Of a DNA stretch of 64,000 nucleotides, positions 51,581 through 61,289 are shown one piece after another. Below the pieces are notes generated by a model. It had not been told where the DNA came from and ran no database searches. It saw only the letters and a list, made by a program, of their open reading frames with translations. How positions within the stretch are numbered: the stretch's first letter is position 1; each line of letters opens with the position of its first letter. Where the stretch lies: assembly GCF_902859825.1 (NCBI RefSeq), contig NZ_CADIKB010000004.1, positions 1-64,000 on the forward strand, read 5' to 3'. The stretch is from Paraburkholderia phenoliruptrix. Its GTDB lineage: Bacteria > Pseudomonadota > Gammaproteobacteria > Burkholderiales > Burkholderiaceae. A program made the position numbers and the translations under genes.

Positions 51581-52447
51581 ATGACTTCCCAACCCACCTT
51601 CATTCAAGTCGGCGCGCTCGCCGACGGCTTTGCGCCCAATAGTCACATTCTTGCGCCCGTCGGCGATCTCGAAGGACGCACATTGGTGTTGACCTTCGCA
51701 GACGGAGGCGTCGACACGCTGCATTTCGACACCGCGCAATCGGTGGAAGTCGAACGTGTCCTGCCGGGGGCCGCGCGGCCGGCACAACCGCGCGAGCGGC
51801 ACGCGTGCCGCGTGACCTCGGTGCGCGCAGGCATCTACTTCGTGGATTACATCGGCGCCGACGAGCCGCTCGTGGATGGGGAAGGCGAGGCGCGAGCGTC
51901 CAGCACCAGCTATGTGCTCGACCTGAACAAACAACTCTGCACGGTGGTCGTGGGTGTGCTGCCGGGCGAAAAGGAAACGCGGATCGACGCATTCACGCGC
52001 ATCGAGCGCGGAATGGAACTGACGGGCGTGCAGGCGCAGATACGCCACGGCCGGATCGGTGCCGAGGCTGGCGCCCAGGGCGCCGCGCTCCATGAGCCGA
52101 CGACGGAATTGATCGGCATGCGTAACCTGTATATCTACAGCGCGACCGAGCGCTACGAGCACATCTATCTGAACGAGAACTTCTACGCGTGGCAATGTCT
52201 GTCCGGCGTGGAGGCGGGGCTCGGTGATGTCGACCGTTGCCACACAATCGGTATCGACACCGCGCTGTATCTGTTCATCTGGCGCGAGAAGATCGTGCCG
52301 ACGCTCGGCGTGGTGATGATCGACCTCGATCGCATGAAGACCGACGGCAAGATTTTCGGCTATCACGGCGACCGCTTCGACGCTCTTTCCAATTTCCCGG
52401 TCGGTGCGCACGCCCGGGTGCTCAACGTCACGCGGCATCCCGAATGA
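51581..52447 (+). CDS. moaF: MoaF-like protein
   Basis: The 288-residue protein has an N-terminal MoaF lipocalin-like domain and C-terminal half with NLYIYSATERYEHIYLNENF, AWQCLSGVEAGLGDVDRCH and YLFIWREKIVPTLGVVMIDL, characteristic of MoaF. MoaF was named for a molybdopterin-biosynthesis operon, but its reaction is not established, and no moa genes are nearby. It follows the PLP gene by 149 bases. Confidence 0.8.
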   Translation: MTSQPTFIQVGALADGFAPNSHILAPVGDLEGRTLVLTFADGGVDTLHFDTAQSVEVERVLPGAARPAQPRERHACRVTSVRAGIYFVDYIGADEPLVDGEGEARASSTSYVLDLNKQLCTVVVGVLPGEKETRIDAFTRIERGMELTGVQAQIRHGRIGAEAGAQGAALHEPTTELIGMRNLYIYSATERYEHIYLNENFYAWQCLSGVEAGLGDVDRCHTIGIDTALYLFIWREKIVPTLGVVMIDLDRMKTDGKIFGYHGDRFDALSNFPVGAHARVLNVTRHPE

Positions 52448-52638
52448 ACATGTCGTCCTGACGGCGGGCAAGGGGCACCGGTACGCGCGCCGGCCCGCGA
52501 AGAGCGCGACAACGCGAGGCGATATGTTGGCGAAGGGCAGGGGATTTGCCGATTTGGGCTCACGGCCTCGAGGCGTCGGTCATTACTATCGATCGGCAAA
52601 GCCTCGACTGGCCTCGATTGGCTCATGAAGGAGACGTC

Positions 52639-53376
52639 ATGATCTGTGACCGCGGTATCCGTCCTCGCCCCGTTCGGCAGCACGCAAAGCACGACGATCA
52701 TGCGCTTGAAGCCGCGGTGGCCACACTCGCCAGACTCGTGCGGCCCGGCGCGACTGTGTTCTACCGGATCGGCAGCGATCGCGAGCCATCGGGATTCGAA
52801 CTGTTCGGCCTGGCAGAGGGCATGCATCGCACTTACCTGCAGCGCTATTGCCCGCTGGACCCGTTACATCCGTCGCGCTGTGTCCAACAGCAAGCCAGCG
52901 TGCTCACGCTCGCCGGTGAACTGCCCGAGACGCTGCGCGCCCGGTCGGTCTACTGGCAGCGCTTCTTGCGACCTCACCAGGTGGTCGACGTGATGGAAGT
53001 CCTCTTGCGAGCCGACGGCCACGTCGTCGGCGCATTTTCGCTGCTGCGCTTCGCGCCGCAGGCGCCCTTTTCCCGGACGGAGGTGGAAAGCGCGAACGCG
53101 CTTGCGCCGTTGCTCGAAGTCGCACTGGCGTCCAGGCTGCGCCGCGAACCTGCGCTGCGTTTCTCCCAGGCCGGACCGGAGGCGGCGAACCGTGCGGCGC
53201 GGCTTACGCACCGCGAGGAACAGGTCGCGCGGCTGGTGCGCAACGGGCTCTCCAACAAGCAGATTGCCCGCGATCTGGCGCTCGCCCAGCCCACGGTCAA
53301 GACCCACCTGTTGCGCATGTTCCGCAAATTCGGCGTATCGAGTCGCACCGAACTGGTCGGTGTGCTGTTCCACTGA
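52639..53376 (+). CDS. LuxR-family regulator
   Basis: The 245-residue protein has an N-terminal ligand-binding-like domain and the C-terminal HTH LTHREEQVARLVRNGLSNKQIARDLALAQPTVKTHLLRMF. It resembles single-domain LuxR regulators without autoinducer synthase. The ATG at 52639 follows AAGGAG. An earlier in-frame ATG at 52546 lacks a site. It lies 145 bases before the aldehyde dehydrogenase, the likely target. Confidence 0.85.
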   Translation: MICDRGIRPRPVRQHAKHDDHALEAAVATLARLVRPGATVFYRIGSDREPSGFELFGLAEGMHRTYLQRYCPLDPLHPSRCVQQQASVLTLAGELPETLRARSVYWQRFLRPHQVVDVMEVLLRADGHVVGAFSLLRFAPQAPFSRTEVESANALAPLLEVALASRLRREPALRFSQAGPEAANRAARLTHREEQVARLVRNGLSNKQIARDLALAQPTVKTHLLRMFRKFGVSSRTELVGVLFH

Positions 53377-53521
53377 GGAATCCGCATCTGCCGATTTGCG
53401 CTAACGCGCGTCGCGCCGGTTCTTTACAGTCGGGGGCAGCGCTCGGCGTCCGATCCGCGAACGCCGCGAGCCGACATACACCGGGCACGCCATTTCACCC
53501 CAGAGTCGAGAGATCAACGAT

Positions 53522-55021
53522 ATGAGCATCGATGCGAAAGTCGCGCTATGCGACGCCGTCCGTGCATTCGTCGGACGGGAACACGGCCTTTTCATCGACG
53601 GCGCCGCTTGCCTCGCGCATTCGCCGCGCCGGTCGAACGTATTCGATCCCGCGACGGGCAATGTGCTGACCACCGTGCCGGATGCCGACGCGACCGACGT
53701 GGACCGGGCCGTGACCAGCGCTCGCGTGGCATTCGAGGCGCGCGTATGGCGGGGGCTGCGGCCCGCGGACCGCGAGCGCATCCTGCTTCGTTTCGCGGAT
53801 GTGCTGGAGGCGCACGCCGAGGAACTCGCGCAACTCGAGACGCTCAACCAGGGCAAGTCGATCAACGTCGCTCGTGCGATCGACGTGGGCGCGACGCTGG
53901 AGTATGTCCGCTATATGGCGGGTTGGGCGACGAAGATCGTCGGCGAGACGCTGGACGTGTCGATTCCGTTTCCACCCGGCGCGCGCTATACCGCCTTTAC
54001 GCGGCATGAGCCGGTGGGCGTCGTAGCCGGCATCGTGCCGTGGAATTTTCCAATGATGATCGCGGTCTGGAAGCTCGTTCCCGCGCTCGCGGCTGGATGC
54101 TCGGTCGTCATCAAGCCGTCGCCCGAAACGCCGCTCACGGCGCTGCGGCTGGCCGAACTTGCCGTCGAGGCGGGGATTCCGGCGGGCGCATTCAACGTGG
54201 TAACAGGCGGCGCCGAATGCGGGGCGGCGCTGGCGGCGCATCCCGGTATCAACAAGATTTCGTTTACCGGTTCGACGCCCACCGGCAAGCGGGTCGGCAC
54301 AGCGGCCGTGCAGAACATGACGCGCTTTTCGCTTGAACTCGGCGGCAAGAATCCGGCGGTGATGCTGGCGGACGTCGACGTCGAGCAGGCCGTGCAAGGT
54401 GCACTGGCTGGCGGGCTCCTTAACCAGGGGCAGGTGTGCGCGGCCGTGTCGCGCATCTATGTGCATCGCAGCAAATATGCGAAGGTGGTCGAGGGACTCG
54501 CTGACAGCGTGAGCGCCATGACGATGGGCCCCGGCCTCGACCCGTCTGCGCAGATCAACCCTCTGGTTTCCGCGCACCACCGCGCACGCGTGGAAGAGCA
54601 CCTCGTGCGCGCCCGCGCCGAGGGGCTGCGATTTGCGGCAGGCGGCGCGCGGGTCGAAGAGCCGGGCTATTACGTGCGGCCCGCCGTCATCGCCGATGTG
54701 CCGCCCGACGCGGCTATCGTGCGCGACGAAGTCTTCGGCCCCGTGCTGGCGCTCGCGCCGTTCGACGATGTGGCTCATGCCTTGCGTCTTGCGAACGACA
54801 GCCCATACGGACTGGCCGCGAGCCTCTGGACCAACGACCTGCGCGCGGCGATGAACCTCGTTCCACAGATCGAAGCGGGTACCGTGTGGGTCAATTGCCA
54901 TGTGCCGCTCGATCCCGGCATGCCGTTTGGCGGTTACAAGCAGTCGGGCATCGGGCGCGAGTTTGGCCGGCACGCGATCGAGGGTTTCACCGAAACGAAA
55001 TCGGTCTGTATTGCGCACTGA
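53522..55021 (+). CDS. Aldehyde dehydrogenase (FeaB/PuuC-like)
   Basis: The 499-residue NAD(P)-dependent class has VPWNFPMMIAVWKLVPALAAGC, Glu272 in LELGGKNP and catalytic Cys306 in NQGQVCAA. The type oxidises phenylacetaldehyde or gamma-glutamyl-amine-derived aldehydes. It is flanked by LuxR and AraC regulators, and a PuuB-like oxidase and permease follow. Amine-derived aldehyde oxidation is inferred from context. Confidence 0.9.
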   Translation: MSIDAKVALCDAVRAFVGREHGLFIDGAACLAHSPRRSNVFDPATGNVLTTVPDADATDVDRAVTSARVAFEARVWRGLRPADRERILLRFADVLEAHAEELAQLETLNQGKSINVARAIDVGATLEYVRYMAGWATKIVGETLDVSIPFPPGARYTAFTRHEPVGVVAGIVPWNFPMMIAVWKLVPALAAGCSVVIKPSPETPLTALRLAELAVEAGIPAGAFNVVTGGAECGAALAAHPGINKISFTGSTPTGKRVGTAAVQNMTRFSLELGGKNPAVMLADVDVEQAVQGALAGGLLNQGQVCAAVSRIYVHRSKYAKVVEGLADSVSAMTMGPGLDPSAQINPLVSAHHRARVEEHLVRARAEGLRFAAGGARVEEPGYYVRPAVIADVPPDAAIVRDEVFGPVLALAPFDDVAHALRLANDSPYGLAASLWTNDLRAAMNLVPQIEAGTVWVNCHVPLDPGMPFGGYKQSGIGREFGRHAIEGFTETKSVCIAH

Positions 55022-55115
55022 AGCGCGCGGCATCGGCGGTACGAAAATTCCGAAGACCTTGTCGCAATCCGAATTTTGATCGGGCACGATGCGTTGAGTT
55101 TCGCAGGAGAGGACC

Positions 55116-56054
55116 ATGGAATTCCGCATTGCCGCCCTCGCCGACGTCCACGATCTGTCGCATGCCGTCAACGGTTGGGAGCAGGTGTATCGCCAGATCA
55201 CGCCCGGTCGCTTCGAAGGCACGCTGTTCCAGGTGAACAGCCCCGGCTTCCAGTTTTTCCTGGAAGCGACCAACCGGCGGGTCGTGCAGTCGGGCGTCTC
55301 GCCGGACGGCCTCTCGTCTATCGCTGTGCCGCTGACCGCGCCCATGGAGGGCACGTTCCAGGGGCAGCGTGTCGATGGCTACGCCATCATGGCACTCGGC
55401 ACGCGCGAGGAGTTTCGCCTCTACACCCCGGAGTCGATGCATTACGCCGTCGTCAGCCTCGCGGCCGGCACGATGGAGGAGCTCGTCGGAATCACGGTCG
55501 GCGACGCTGCCGTGCGTCAGTTGAGGAAGCACGTGTTGCCCGTGCCCGGCGAACGCGTCGGCATCCTGCGCGAAGGTCTGACGCGTTATTTCGAGGCCGC
55601 GGCCCGCAACCCGGCTGGCTTCGTGAACCCGGCGGCCACACGGCTTTTCCAGGACGAGGTGGTGAGCCTCATGCTCGGTCTTCTCGAGGCCGCCACCGAT
55701 GAGACACGCGACCTGACGCACAGCACTTACAGTGAAATCGTGCGGCGTTGCGAACGTCTGATTCAGGACCAGGCCGAAGAGCCTCTCACGGTGCTGGATT
55801 TGTGCCGTCATCTGCGCTGTAGCCGGCGCACGCTTCAGACGAGCTTTCAGCGCGTCGCGAATGTCACGCCGGTCGAATACCTGCGCTCCATCCGTCTGAA
55901 CGCGGTTCGCCAGCTGTTGCGCTCCACAGCGGCGGGCGAATTGCTGATCGGCGATGCCGCCGCCCGCTGGGGATTCACCCATCTAAGCTACTTCGCGCGG
56001 GAGTATCGCGACCTGTTCGGCGAATTGCCCTCGCAGACGCCGAGAAAAAGTTGA
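55116..56054 (+). CDS. AraC-family regulator, EutR-like
   Basis: The 312-residue protein has an N-terminal sensing domain (FEGTLFQVNSPGFQFFLEATN) and C-terminal double HTH (VLDLCRHLRCSRRTLQTSFQRVANVTPVEYLRSIRL; RWGFTHLSYFAREYRDLFGELPS). The N-terminal region resembles EutR-type regulators of ethanolamine use. The start follows GGAGAGGACC. It lies between the dehydrogenase and permease. Confidence 0.85.
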   Translation: MEFRIAALADVHDLSHAVNGWEQVYRQITPGRFEGTLFQVNSPGFQFFLEATNRRVVQSGVSPDGLSSIAVPLTAPMEGTFQGQRVDGYAIMALGTREEFRLYTPESMHYAVVSLAAGTMEELVGITVGDAAVRQLRKHVLPVPGERVGILREGLTRYFEAAARNPAGFVNPAATRLFQDEVVSLMLGLLEAATDETRDLTHSTYSEIVRRCERLIQDQAEEPLTVLDLCRHLRCSRRTLQTSFQRVANVTPVEYLRSIRLNAVRQLLRSTAAGELLIGDAAARWGFTHLSYFAREYRDLFGELPSQTPRKS

Positions 56055-56339
56055 CGCTCGTGGCGCCATGCAGTGCCGCTTCCCATTTCTCCCGCACGGC
56101 CGGCTGTGTATGAATGCCGGCTCGCTCGTGCCACTTCGTCGTGCGGCCTGCGCTTACGCAAACACGTAAACCCCAGGCGTGCGACGTCTTGCCAATCTGT
56201 GCTGCCGGACCCGATTTTTGGCTTCATACAGTGCCATTCACACGGCGGGCTAGCGTGCGGTCCGGTTGGACCGCCCACGACGAGCCCCGCTGCCGTGCAC
56301 TACGACAGCAGACAGGCAATTCCATCGGGAGCGAATCAA

Positions 56340-57788
56340 ATGAGTGTCGCAATGGACCCTACACCGTCGACCGAGCTACGCAAGGGCGCGCTCGGCCTCG
56401 GCTTCATCGTTTTCTTCGTCATTTCGGCCGCGGGCCCGCTCGTCGCCATTGCGGGCGGCTTCCCCATTGGCATCATGCTGGGCAACGGAGCCGGCACGCC
56501 GGCACTGCTCATTGCGACCGTGCTGATCCTGCTGATGTTCGCCGCGGGCTACACCGCGATGTCGCGCTACGTCACGAACGCCGGCGGGTTCTACGCCTTC
56601 ACGTCCCGTGGGCTCGGCGGAACCGCGGGCGGTGCTGCGGCGTTTCTCGCGCTGCTCGGCTACAACACGATGCAGATCGGGCTGTACGGAATGTTCGGGG
56701 CAGTGGCGTCCGGCTTTCTGTCCGCGCGTCTCGGCGTCACGGTGCCGTGGTGGGTCTGTTCGCTCGTCGCGTTGGCCAGCATAGCGGTGCTCGGCTACCG
56801 GCAAATCGACCTGTCGGCGAAGCTGCTGTCGCTGCTCGTGTTCGGCGAATACATCGTTGTGCTAATTCTCGACGTGGCAATCCTCAAGTCGGGCGGCGCG
56901 CACGGCGTCACATTCGCGTCGTTCACGCCGCACGTGTTTCTGAGCGGCACGCCTGCCATCGGATTTCTGTTCTGCTTTGCCAGTTTTGTCGGCTTCGAAG
57001 CCACCACGATCTATAGCGAGGAGGCGAAAGACCCGCGCCGCACGGTGCCGCTTGCAACCTATATCTCGGTGCTGCTGATCGGCGGTTTCTACGCGTTCTC
57101 GCTGTGGTGCATGGTGCTCGGCGCGGGCGCCGACGAGATCGTGAAGACCCTGAACGGACTTGCCGACCCGACAACGTTTCTCTATTCGCTATCCGATCAC
57201 TACGCGAGCCATGCGTTGACCGACGCGATGAGCGTGCTGTTCATCACGAGTGTCTACGCGGGTCTTCTCGCCTTCCATAATTCGGCGGCGCGCTACTTCT
57301 ATGCAAGCGGGCGCGAAGGTCTGTTGCCGGCATCGCTCGGGCATACGCATGCCACGCATAGCAGCCCACACGTCGGCTCGGTTCTGCAGACCGTGATTGC
57401 CGCGTGTGTCGTCATTGCGTTCATCGTCGGCAAGTCGGATCCCGTGCTCACGCTGTTCTCGTGGCTCACGAATCTTGCGACGCTTTGCATCATCGCCTTG
57501 ATGGTGCTGTCGTCCGCGGCCGTGCTGCGGTTCTTTACGCGGACGGCGAAGCGAGAGGAAGGCGCGTTGCGCGTGTTCGTGTTCCCGGTGCTCTCGGGTA
57601 TGGCGCTCCTCGGCGTACTCGTGCTCGCCATCGTCAACTTCCCGGTTCTGACCGGCGCAGGCGTCGGGCTCTCGTACGGGCTCACCGTGTTGATGCCGGT
57701 GTTCGCGATTGCCGGAATCGCCGCTGCTCGCCGGCTCAAGAGGCGCAATCCCCGTGCGTTCGACGCACTCGGCAACTCGCGGCTGTAA
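56340..57788 (+). CDS. APC-family permease
   Basis: The 482-residue inner-membrane protein has 12 helices; GLGFIVFFVISAAGPLVAIAGG at the first and FASFVGFEATTIYSEEAKDP in the APC consensus region. It imports an amino acid, amine or similar. The start at 56340 follows GGGAG. It is next to the AraC gene and upstream of the porin. Confidence 0.88.
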   Translation: MSVAMDPTPSTELRKGALGLGFIVFFVISAAGPLVAIAGGFPIGIMLGNGAGTPALLIATVLILLMFAAGYTAMSRYVTNAGGFYAFTSRGLGGTAGGAAAFLALLGYNTMQIGLYGMFGAVASGFLSARLGVTVPWWVCSLVALASIAVLGYRQIDLSAKLLSLLVFGEYIVVLILDVAILKSGGAHGVTFASFTPHVFLSGTPAIGFLFCFASFVGFEATTIYSEEAKDPRRTVPLATYISVLLIGGFYAFSLWCMVLGAGADEIVKTLNGLADPTTFLYSLSDHYASHALTDAMSVLFITSVYAGLLAFHNSAARYFYASGREGLLPASLGHTHATHSSPHVGSVLQTVIAACVVIAFIVGKSDPVLTLFSWLTNLATLCIIALMVLSSAAVLRFFTRTAKREEGALRVFVFPVLSGMALLGVLVLAIVNFPVLTGAGVGLSYGLTVLMPVFAIAGIAAARRLKRRNPRAFDALGNSRL

Positions 57789-57798
57789 CCCATCGCTT

Positions 57799-57850
57799 CA
57801 GGTCACCGCTTTAAGTCACCGCGTTAGGTCACCGCTCTGATCCACCGCGT
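57799..57850. repeat. 13-bp imperfect tandem repeat, four units
   Basis: CAGGTCACCGCTT, TAAGTCACCGCGT, TAGGTCACCGCTC and TGATCCACCGCGT in sequence, between the permease stop and the porin promoter. Confidence 0.75.
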
Positions 57851-57995
57851 AGCGACCGATTTATTCCCGCTGCTTGCACGCCAGATGAGGGCGCTCTGCG
57901 CCGCTCAGCGGGATGGGCTTTGCCCGCGGTTCGTCGCACGCGAGATCGAAGTAGTTCGGACAACAGAATTCTTGATAAAACACAGGAGGTAGAAA

Positions 57996-59210
57996 GTGAA
58001 AGCTAAAGCGAGACGTGCCGCCGTGTGCGCCATGCTGTTCGGCGCGGCGGTTCACCACGCACACGCGCAAAGCAGCGTGACGCTGTATGGATCGGTGGAT
58101 GCCGGGGTTATCTACTCGACCAACCAGCAGGTCACCGACGCGAGCGGCGCCGTGCACGGCGGGCATGCGGTGCAGCTCGGAGGCGGTTATCTGATGCCGT
58201 CAAGGTGGGGGCTCATGGGGACCGAGGATCTGGGAGGAGGACTTAAAGCGATGTTCGCGCTCGAGAACCAGTTCCTGACCGGCAACGGCGCGATGCTGCA
58301 AAACGGCGCGCTCTTCAGCCGCCAGGCGTGGGTCGGTCTGCGAGACGATCGCTACGGCACCCTCAGCCTCGGCCGGCAATACGATTCGTACTCCGACTTT
58401 CTCGGCGTCTATGCATCGAGCAACGCGTGGTCGACGCTCTACGGGTCGCACTTCGGTGATGTCGATAACCTCAACGAAGCGTTCAACATGAACAATGCCG
58501 TGAAGTTCGCAAGCGCCGACTTTAGCGGGTTTACTTTCGGCGGCACGTTCAGTCTGGGCGGCCAGGCCGGCGACTTCAGCGCACGGCGCGGCTATGCAGT
58601 TGCCGCGGCCTATACCCACGGCCCCGTGTCGGTGAGCGCCGGTTATCTCGCTCTGAACAATCCGCTCGATGCCGCGCTCGGCGGGACCTCCGGCTACATA
58701 GGCGACTTTTCCTGCAGCAACGCGGCGGCGATGTACTGCAATCTGCAGAATGCCCGCACCATGAAGGAGGCAGGTGTCGGTGGATCGATCACGTTAGGCC
58801 CGGCGATGGTCGCGCTCGTCTATACGCACACGAAGCTCGAAAAAAGCGCGTACTTCGCGAGCAGCGCACGTCCTGACGGAGCAGACGTGACTTTCGATAT
58901 CGCCGAATTAAACACCACGTACAACCTGACGCCGGCATGGACGCTTGGCGCAGCATACATCTTCAACCGCGCGCACGTTGAAGGCGGCGGTTCGACACGC
59001 TTGCATCAGGTCAATCTGGGCGCCACCTACGCGCTGTCCAAGCGCACGGCGCTGTACGGCGTCGCGATCGGGCAGGTGGCCTCCGGGCAGGGACTAGGTA
59101 TCGATCCGGCGACAGGCGGCACGGCCAATTACGCGCAGATTCCGAACCTCGTGAACAGCAATTCGAATCGCCAGCTCGCGTTAATGGCGGGACTCAGGGT
59201 GATGTTCTGA
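57996..59210 (+). CDS. Gram-negative outer-membrane porin (GTG start)
   Basis: The 404-residue protein has a signal peptide ending VHHAHAQSSVTLYGSVDAGV (cleavage after AHA near 24) and the Burkholderiaceae porin pattern SSVTLYGSVDAG, SRWGLMGTEDLGGGL and the C-terminal RVMF. It is a trimeric 16-strand barrel. GTG at 57996 follows AGGAGGT (57984-57990). Probably substrate uptake for the adjacent amine-oxidation genes. Confidence 0.93.
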   Translation: MKAKARRAAVCAMLFGAAVHHAHAQSSVTLYGSVDAGVIYSTNQQVTDASGAVHGGHAVQLGGGYLMPSRWGLMGTEDLGGGLKAMFALENQFLTGNGAMLQNGALFSRQAWVGLRDDRYGTLSLGRQYDSYSDFLGVYASSNAWSTLYGSHFGDVDNLNEAFNMNNAVKFASADFSGFTFGGTFSLGGQAGDFSARRGYAVAAAYTHGPVSVSAGYLALNNPLDAALGGTSGYIGDFSCSNAAAMYCNLQNARTMKEAGVGGSITLGPAMVALVYTHTKLEKSAYFASSARPDGADVTFDIAELNTTYNLTPAWTLGAAYIFNRAHVEGGGSTRLHQVNLGATYALSKRTALYGVAIGQVASGQGLGIDPATGGTANYAQIPNLVNSNSNRQLALMAGLRVMF

Positions 59211-59381
59211 AAGGGCGGACCCGCGCGGGAAATAACAACGCGAGCAGAGCGCTCTTGTTTCGGTCGAGCGGCTGCCGATTTGTGATAACGGCGTGGGTTG
59301 TGTCTGCTTAAGATCGTTTGCACATCAGGATTGTGCGGGTCGTTGCCGGCCCGCACGCTTTCCAAACAGACGGAACGCGCA

Positions 59382-60683
59382 ATGCACACGGACGAAACGC
59401 CGACGTACTACACGGCAACCAGGAAATACGATTTGAGTTTCCCGTCGCTCGACGGCGATATTGAAACAGACGTGGTAATCGTCGGCGGCGGATTTTCCGG
59501 GATTCACACGGCGCTCGAGCTGGCGGAGCAGGGTGTGACCGACACCGTGGTTCTCGAAGGGCGCTACCTGGGATATGGCGGCACGGGGCGCAACGGTGGA
59601 CAGGTCATGGCCGGGATCGGACACGATCTCGACGCGATCAAGGCCGATGTCGGCGAAGAGGGCCTGCGGGCGATATTCGCGCTCAGCGACCTCGGACCGC
59701 AGATCATGCGTGAGCGCATCGCCAGATACAACATCGATGCGGACTTCCGCAGCGGATACGGCTATCTCGCCTATAACGCGCGCCAGGCGAAGACCCTGCG
59801 CAACTGGGAGAAGGAATTCAAGTCGCTTGGCTCTCCGTACGAAATACGTTTTATGGAAGGGCGCGACGTCATGCAGATCGTCGGTTCTAGCGTCTATGAA
59901 GCCGCGCTGCTGCATATGGGCGGTGGGCATGTGCATTCGCTGAATCTGTTGCTGGGCGAGGCCAAGGCGATTTCAGAAATCTACGGCGTCGGCATTTTCG
60001 AAGACAGCCCGGCGCTGGAGGTTACCTATGGCGACCGCATCAGAGTCAGAACAGCAAAGGGCTCGGTGAGCGCGCGCAAGCTGGTGTGGGCCGTAGACGG
60101 ATTCAATGACAGGATCGAGCCGGAGTTGCATCGCAGCACGATCAACGTGTATGCATTCAACTCGGTGACGGAACCGCTCACCCAGGAACTGATCGAGCAG
60201 ATCAGCCCGATTCGCGGTGCGTATAGCGATATCCGGCCGATCATCAATTACTACCGGGTGACGAACGATAACCGGCTGATGTTCGGTTCGTCGACGCAGC
60301 TGATAGAACGCGTACCCACCGATCTCAAGCAATGGAACCGGCGCTTGATGCTGGAGGTATTTCCGTACCTGCACGATGTCCGTATCGATCTCGCGTGGGG
60401 CGGTCCTATGGCGACAACGCGCAACCTTTTTCCACAGATCGGCTCCTTGCCGGGACACGGCAACGTCTTCTTCATACAGGGCTATTCCGGCTTCGGCGTC
60501 ACGCCGAGCCAGATCATCTGCAAGATTCTTGCGGAGGGTGTCCTCGGCGGCTCGGAGCGGTATCGACTGATCAGCGCGATAAGTCGAGCGGAAATCAGCG
60601 GCAAGGACCGCTATCGCGCGTTGCTCGTCAGCCTTGGCAAGGCGCTTCACCAGATCTCCGGCTGCTGGAATGGACGCCGTTGA
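59382..60683 (+). CDS. FAD-dependent amine oxidase, PuuB-like
   Basis: The 433-residue DAO-superfamily protein has FAD-binding VVIVGGGFSGIHTALELAEQG (32-52), GRNGGQVMAG and C-terminal GYSGFGVTPSQ. It resembles gamma-glutamylputrescine oxidase. The gamma-glutamyl ligase PuuA is absent from this window, so the substrate may be a free amine or amino acid. The start MHTDETPTYY at 59382 is supported by the alignment to the family. An earlier in-frame ATG at 59298 is less likely. Confidence 0.87.
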   Translation: MHTDETPTYYTATRKYDLSFPSLDGDIETDVVIVGGGFSGIHTALELAEQGVTDTVVLEGRYLGYGGTGRNGGQVMAGIGHDLDAIKADVGEEGLRAIFALSDLGPQIMRERIARYNIDADFRSGYGYLAYNARQAKTLRNWEKEFKSLGSPYEIRFMEGRDVMQIVGSSVYEAALLHMGGGHVHSLNLLLGEAKAISEIYGVGIFEDSPALEVTYGDRIRVRTAKGSVSARKLVWAVDGFNDRIEPELHRSTINVYAFNSVTEPLTQELIEQISPIRGAYSDIRPIINYYRVTNDNRLMFGSSTQLIERVPTDLKQWNRRLMLEVFPYLHDVRIDLAWGGPMATTRNLFPQIGSLPGHGNVFFIQGYSGFGVTPSQIICKILAEGVLGGSERYRLISAISRAEISGKDRYRALLVSLGKALHQISGCWNGRR

Positions 60684-60717
60684 GTTTCATTCTTTTTTCG
60701 ACACGGGATTTTTTATC

Positions 60718-61086
60718 ATGAGTCTGACCATCATCGATCGCAGCATGACAATCGCGCGTCTTCATCCGTGGGGCAGCCTGAGCAAGCTCGGAGCCGAGAT
60801 TCTCGAAGGGGGAGACGTACAGGCGTATGGCGACGCGACGCACGGCGCGCCCGCCGATCCCATCAACGCGGGCTACTTCGGTACGTCGAAAGGCACATAC
60901 CGCCTCGCGTACCCGTTCAGTGAACAGGCAACGATCCTGCAGGGAGAAGTGCGTATCACCGACGAGTCGACCGGGCGAAGCGCGCTATTCCGTGCAGGCG
61001 ATTCATGGTTTGTGGAAAAGGGAACGTCTACGCTATGGGAAGTGTTAAGCGACAGTTTTACGAAGCACTATCTGGCGTTTTCGTGA
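60718..61086 (+). CDS. Cupin-domain protein (DUF861/EutQ-like)
   Basis: The 122-residue single cupin has FSEQATILQGEVRITDESTG, FRAGDSWFVEKGTSTLWEV. It is similar to small cupins that follow amine or amino-acid oxidase genes. The reaction is unknown. It lies 34 bases after the FAD oxidase. Confidence 0.75.
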   Translation: MSLTIIDRSMTIARLHPWGSLSKLGAEILEGGDVQAYGDATHGAPADPINAGYFGTSKGTYRLAYPFSEQATILQGEVRITDESTGRSALFRAGDSWFVEKGTSTLWEVLSDSFTKHYLAFS

Positions 61087-61234
61087 TCGGCGCCTCACCC
61101 TTTACCTCAACCTGATTCCAGCCGCATGGCAAAGCGTTGTAAACAGTAGAAGAGAGACTGCGAATAACGTTGTTCTCATGTCGAGTCCTGTGCGATTGGC
61201 GGCGCAGCAACGTAACGGCGCCATCCATCAACAC

Positions 61235-61266
61235 AAAGCCCCGGCGGCACGTCGCCGCCAGGGCTT
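61235..61266 (-). terminator. Terminator of the minus-strand ACS transporter
   Basis: Inner 6-bp stem GGCGGC / GCCGCC flanked by AAGCCC-type arms. The minus strand continues TTTGTGTTG. It lies 24 bases beyond the transporter stop. Confidence 0.6.
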
Positions 61267-61289
61267 GAACACCGGCAATCTGCTTCAAC

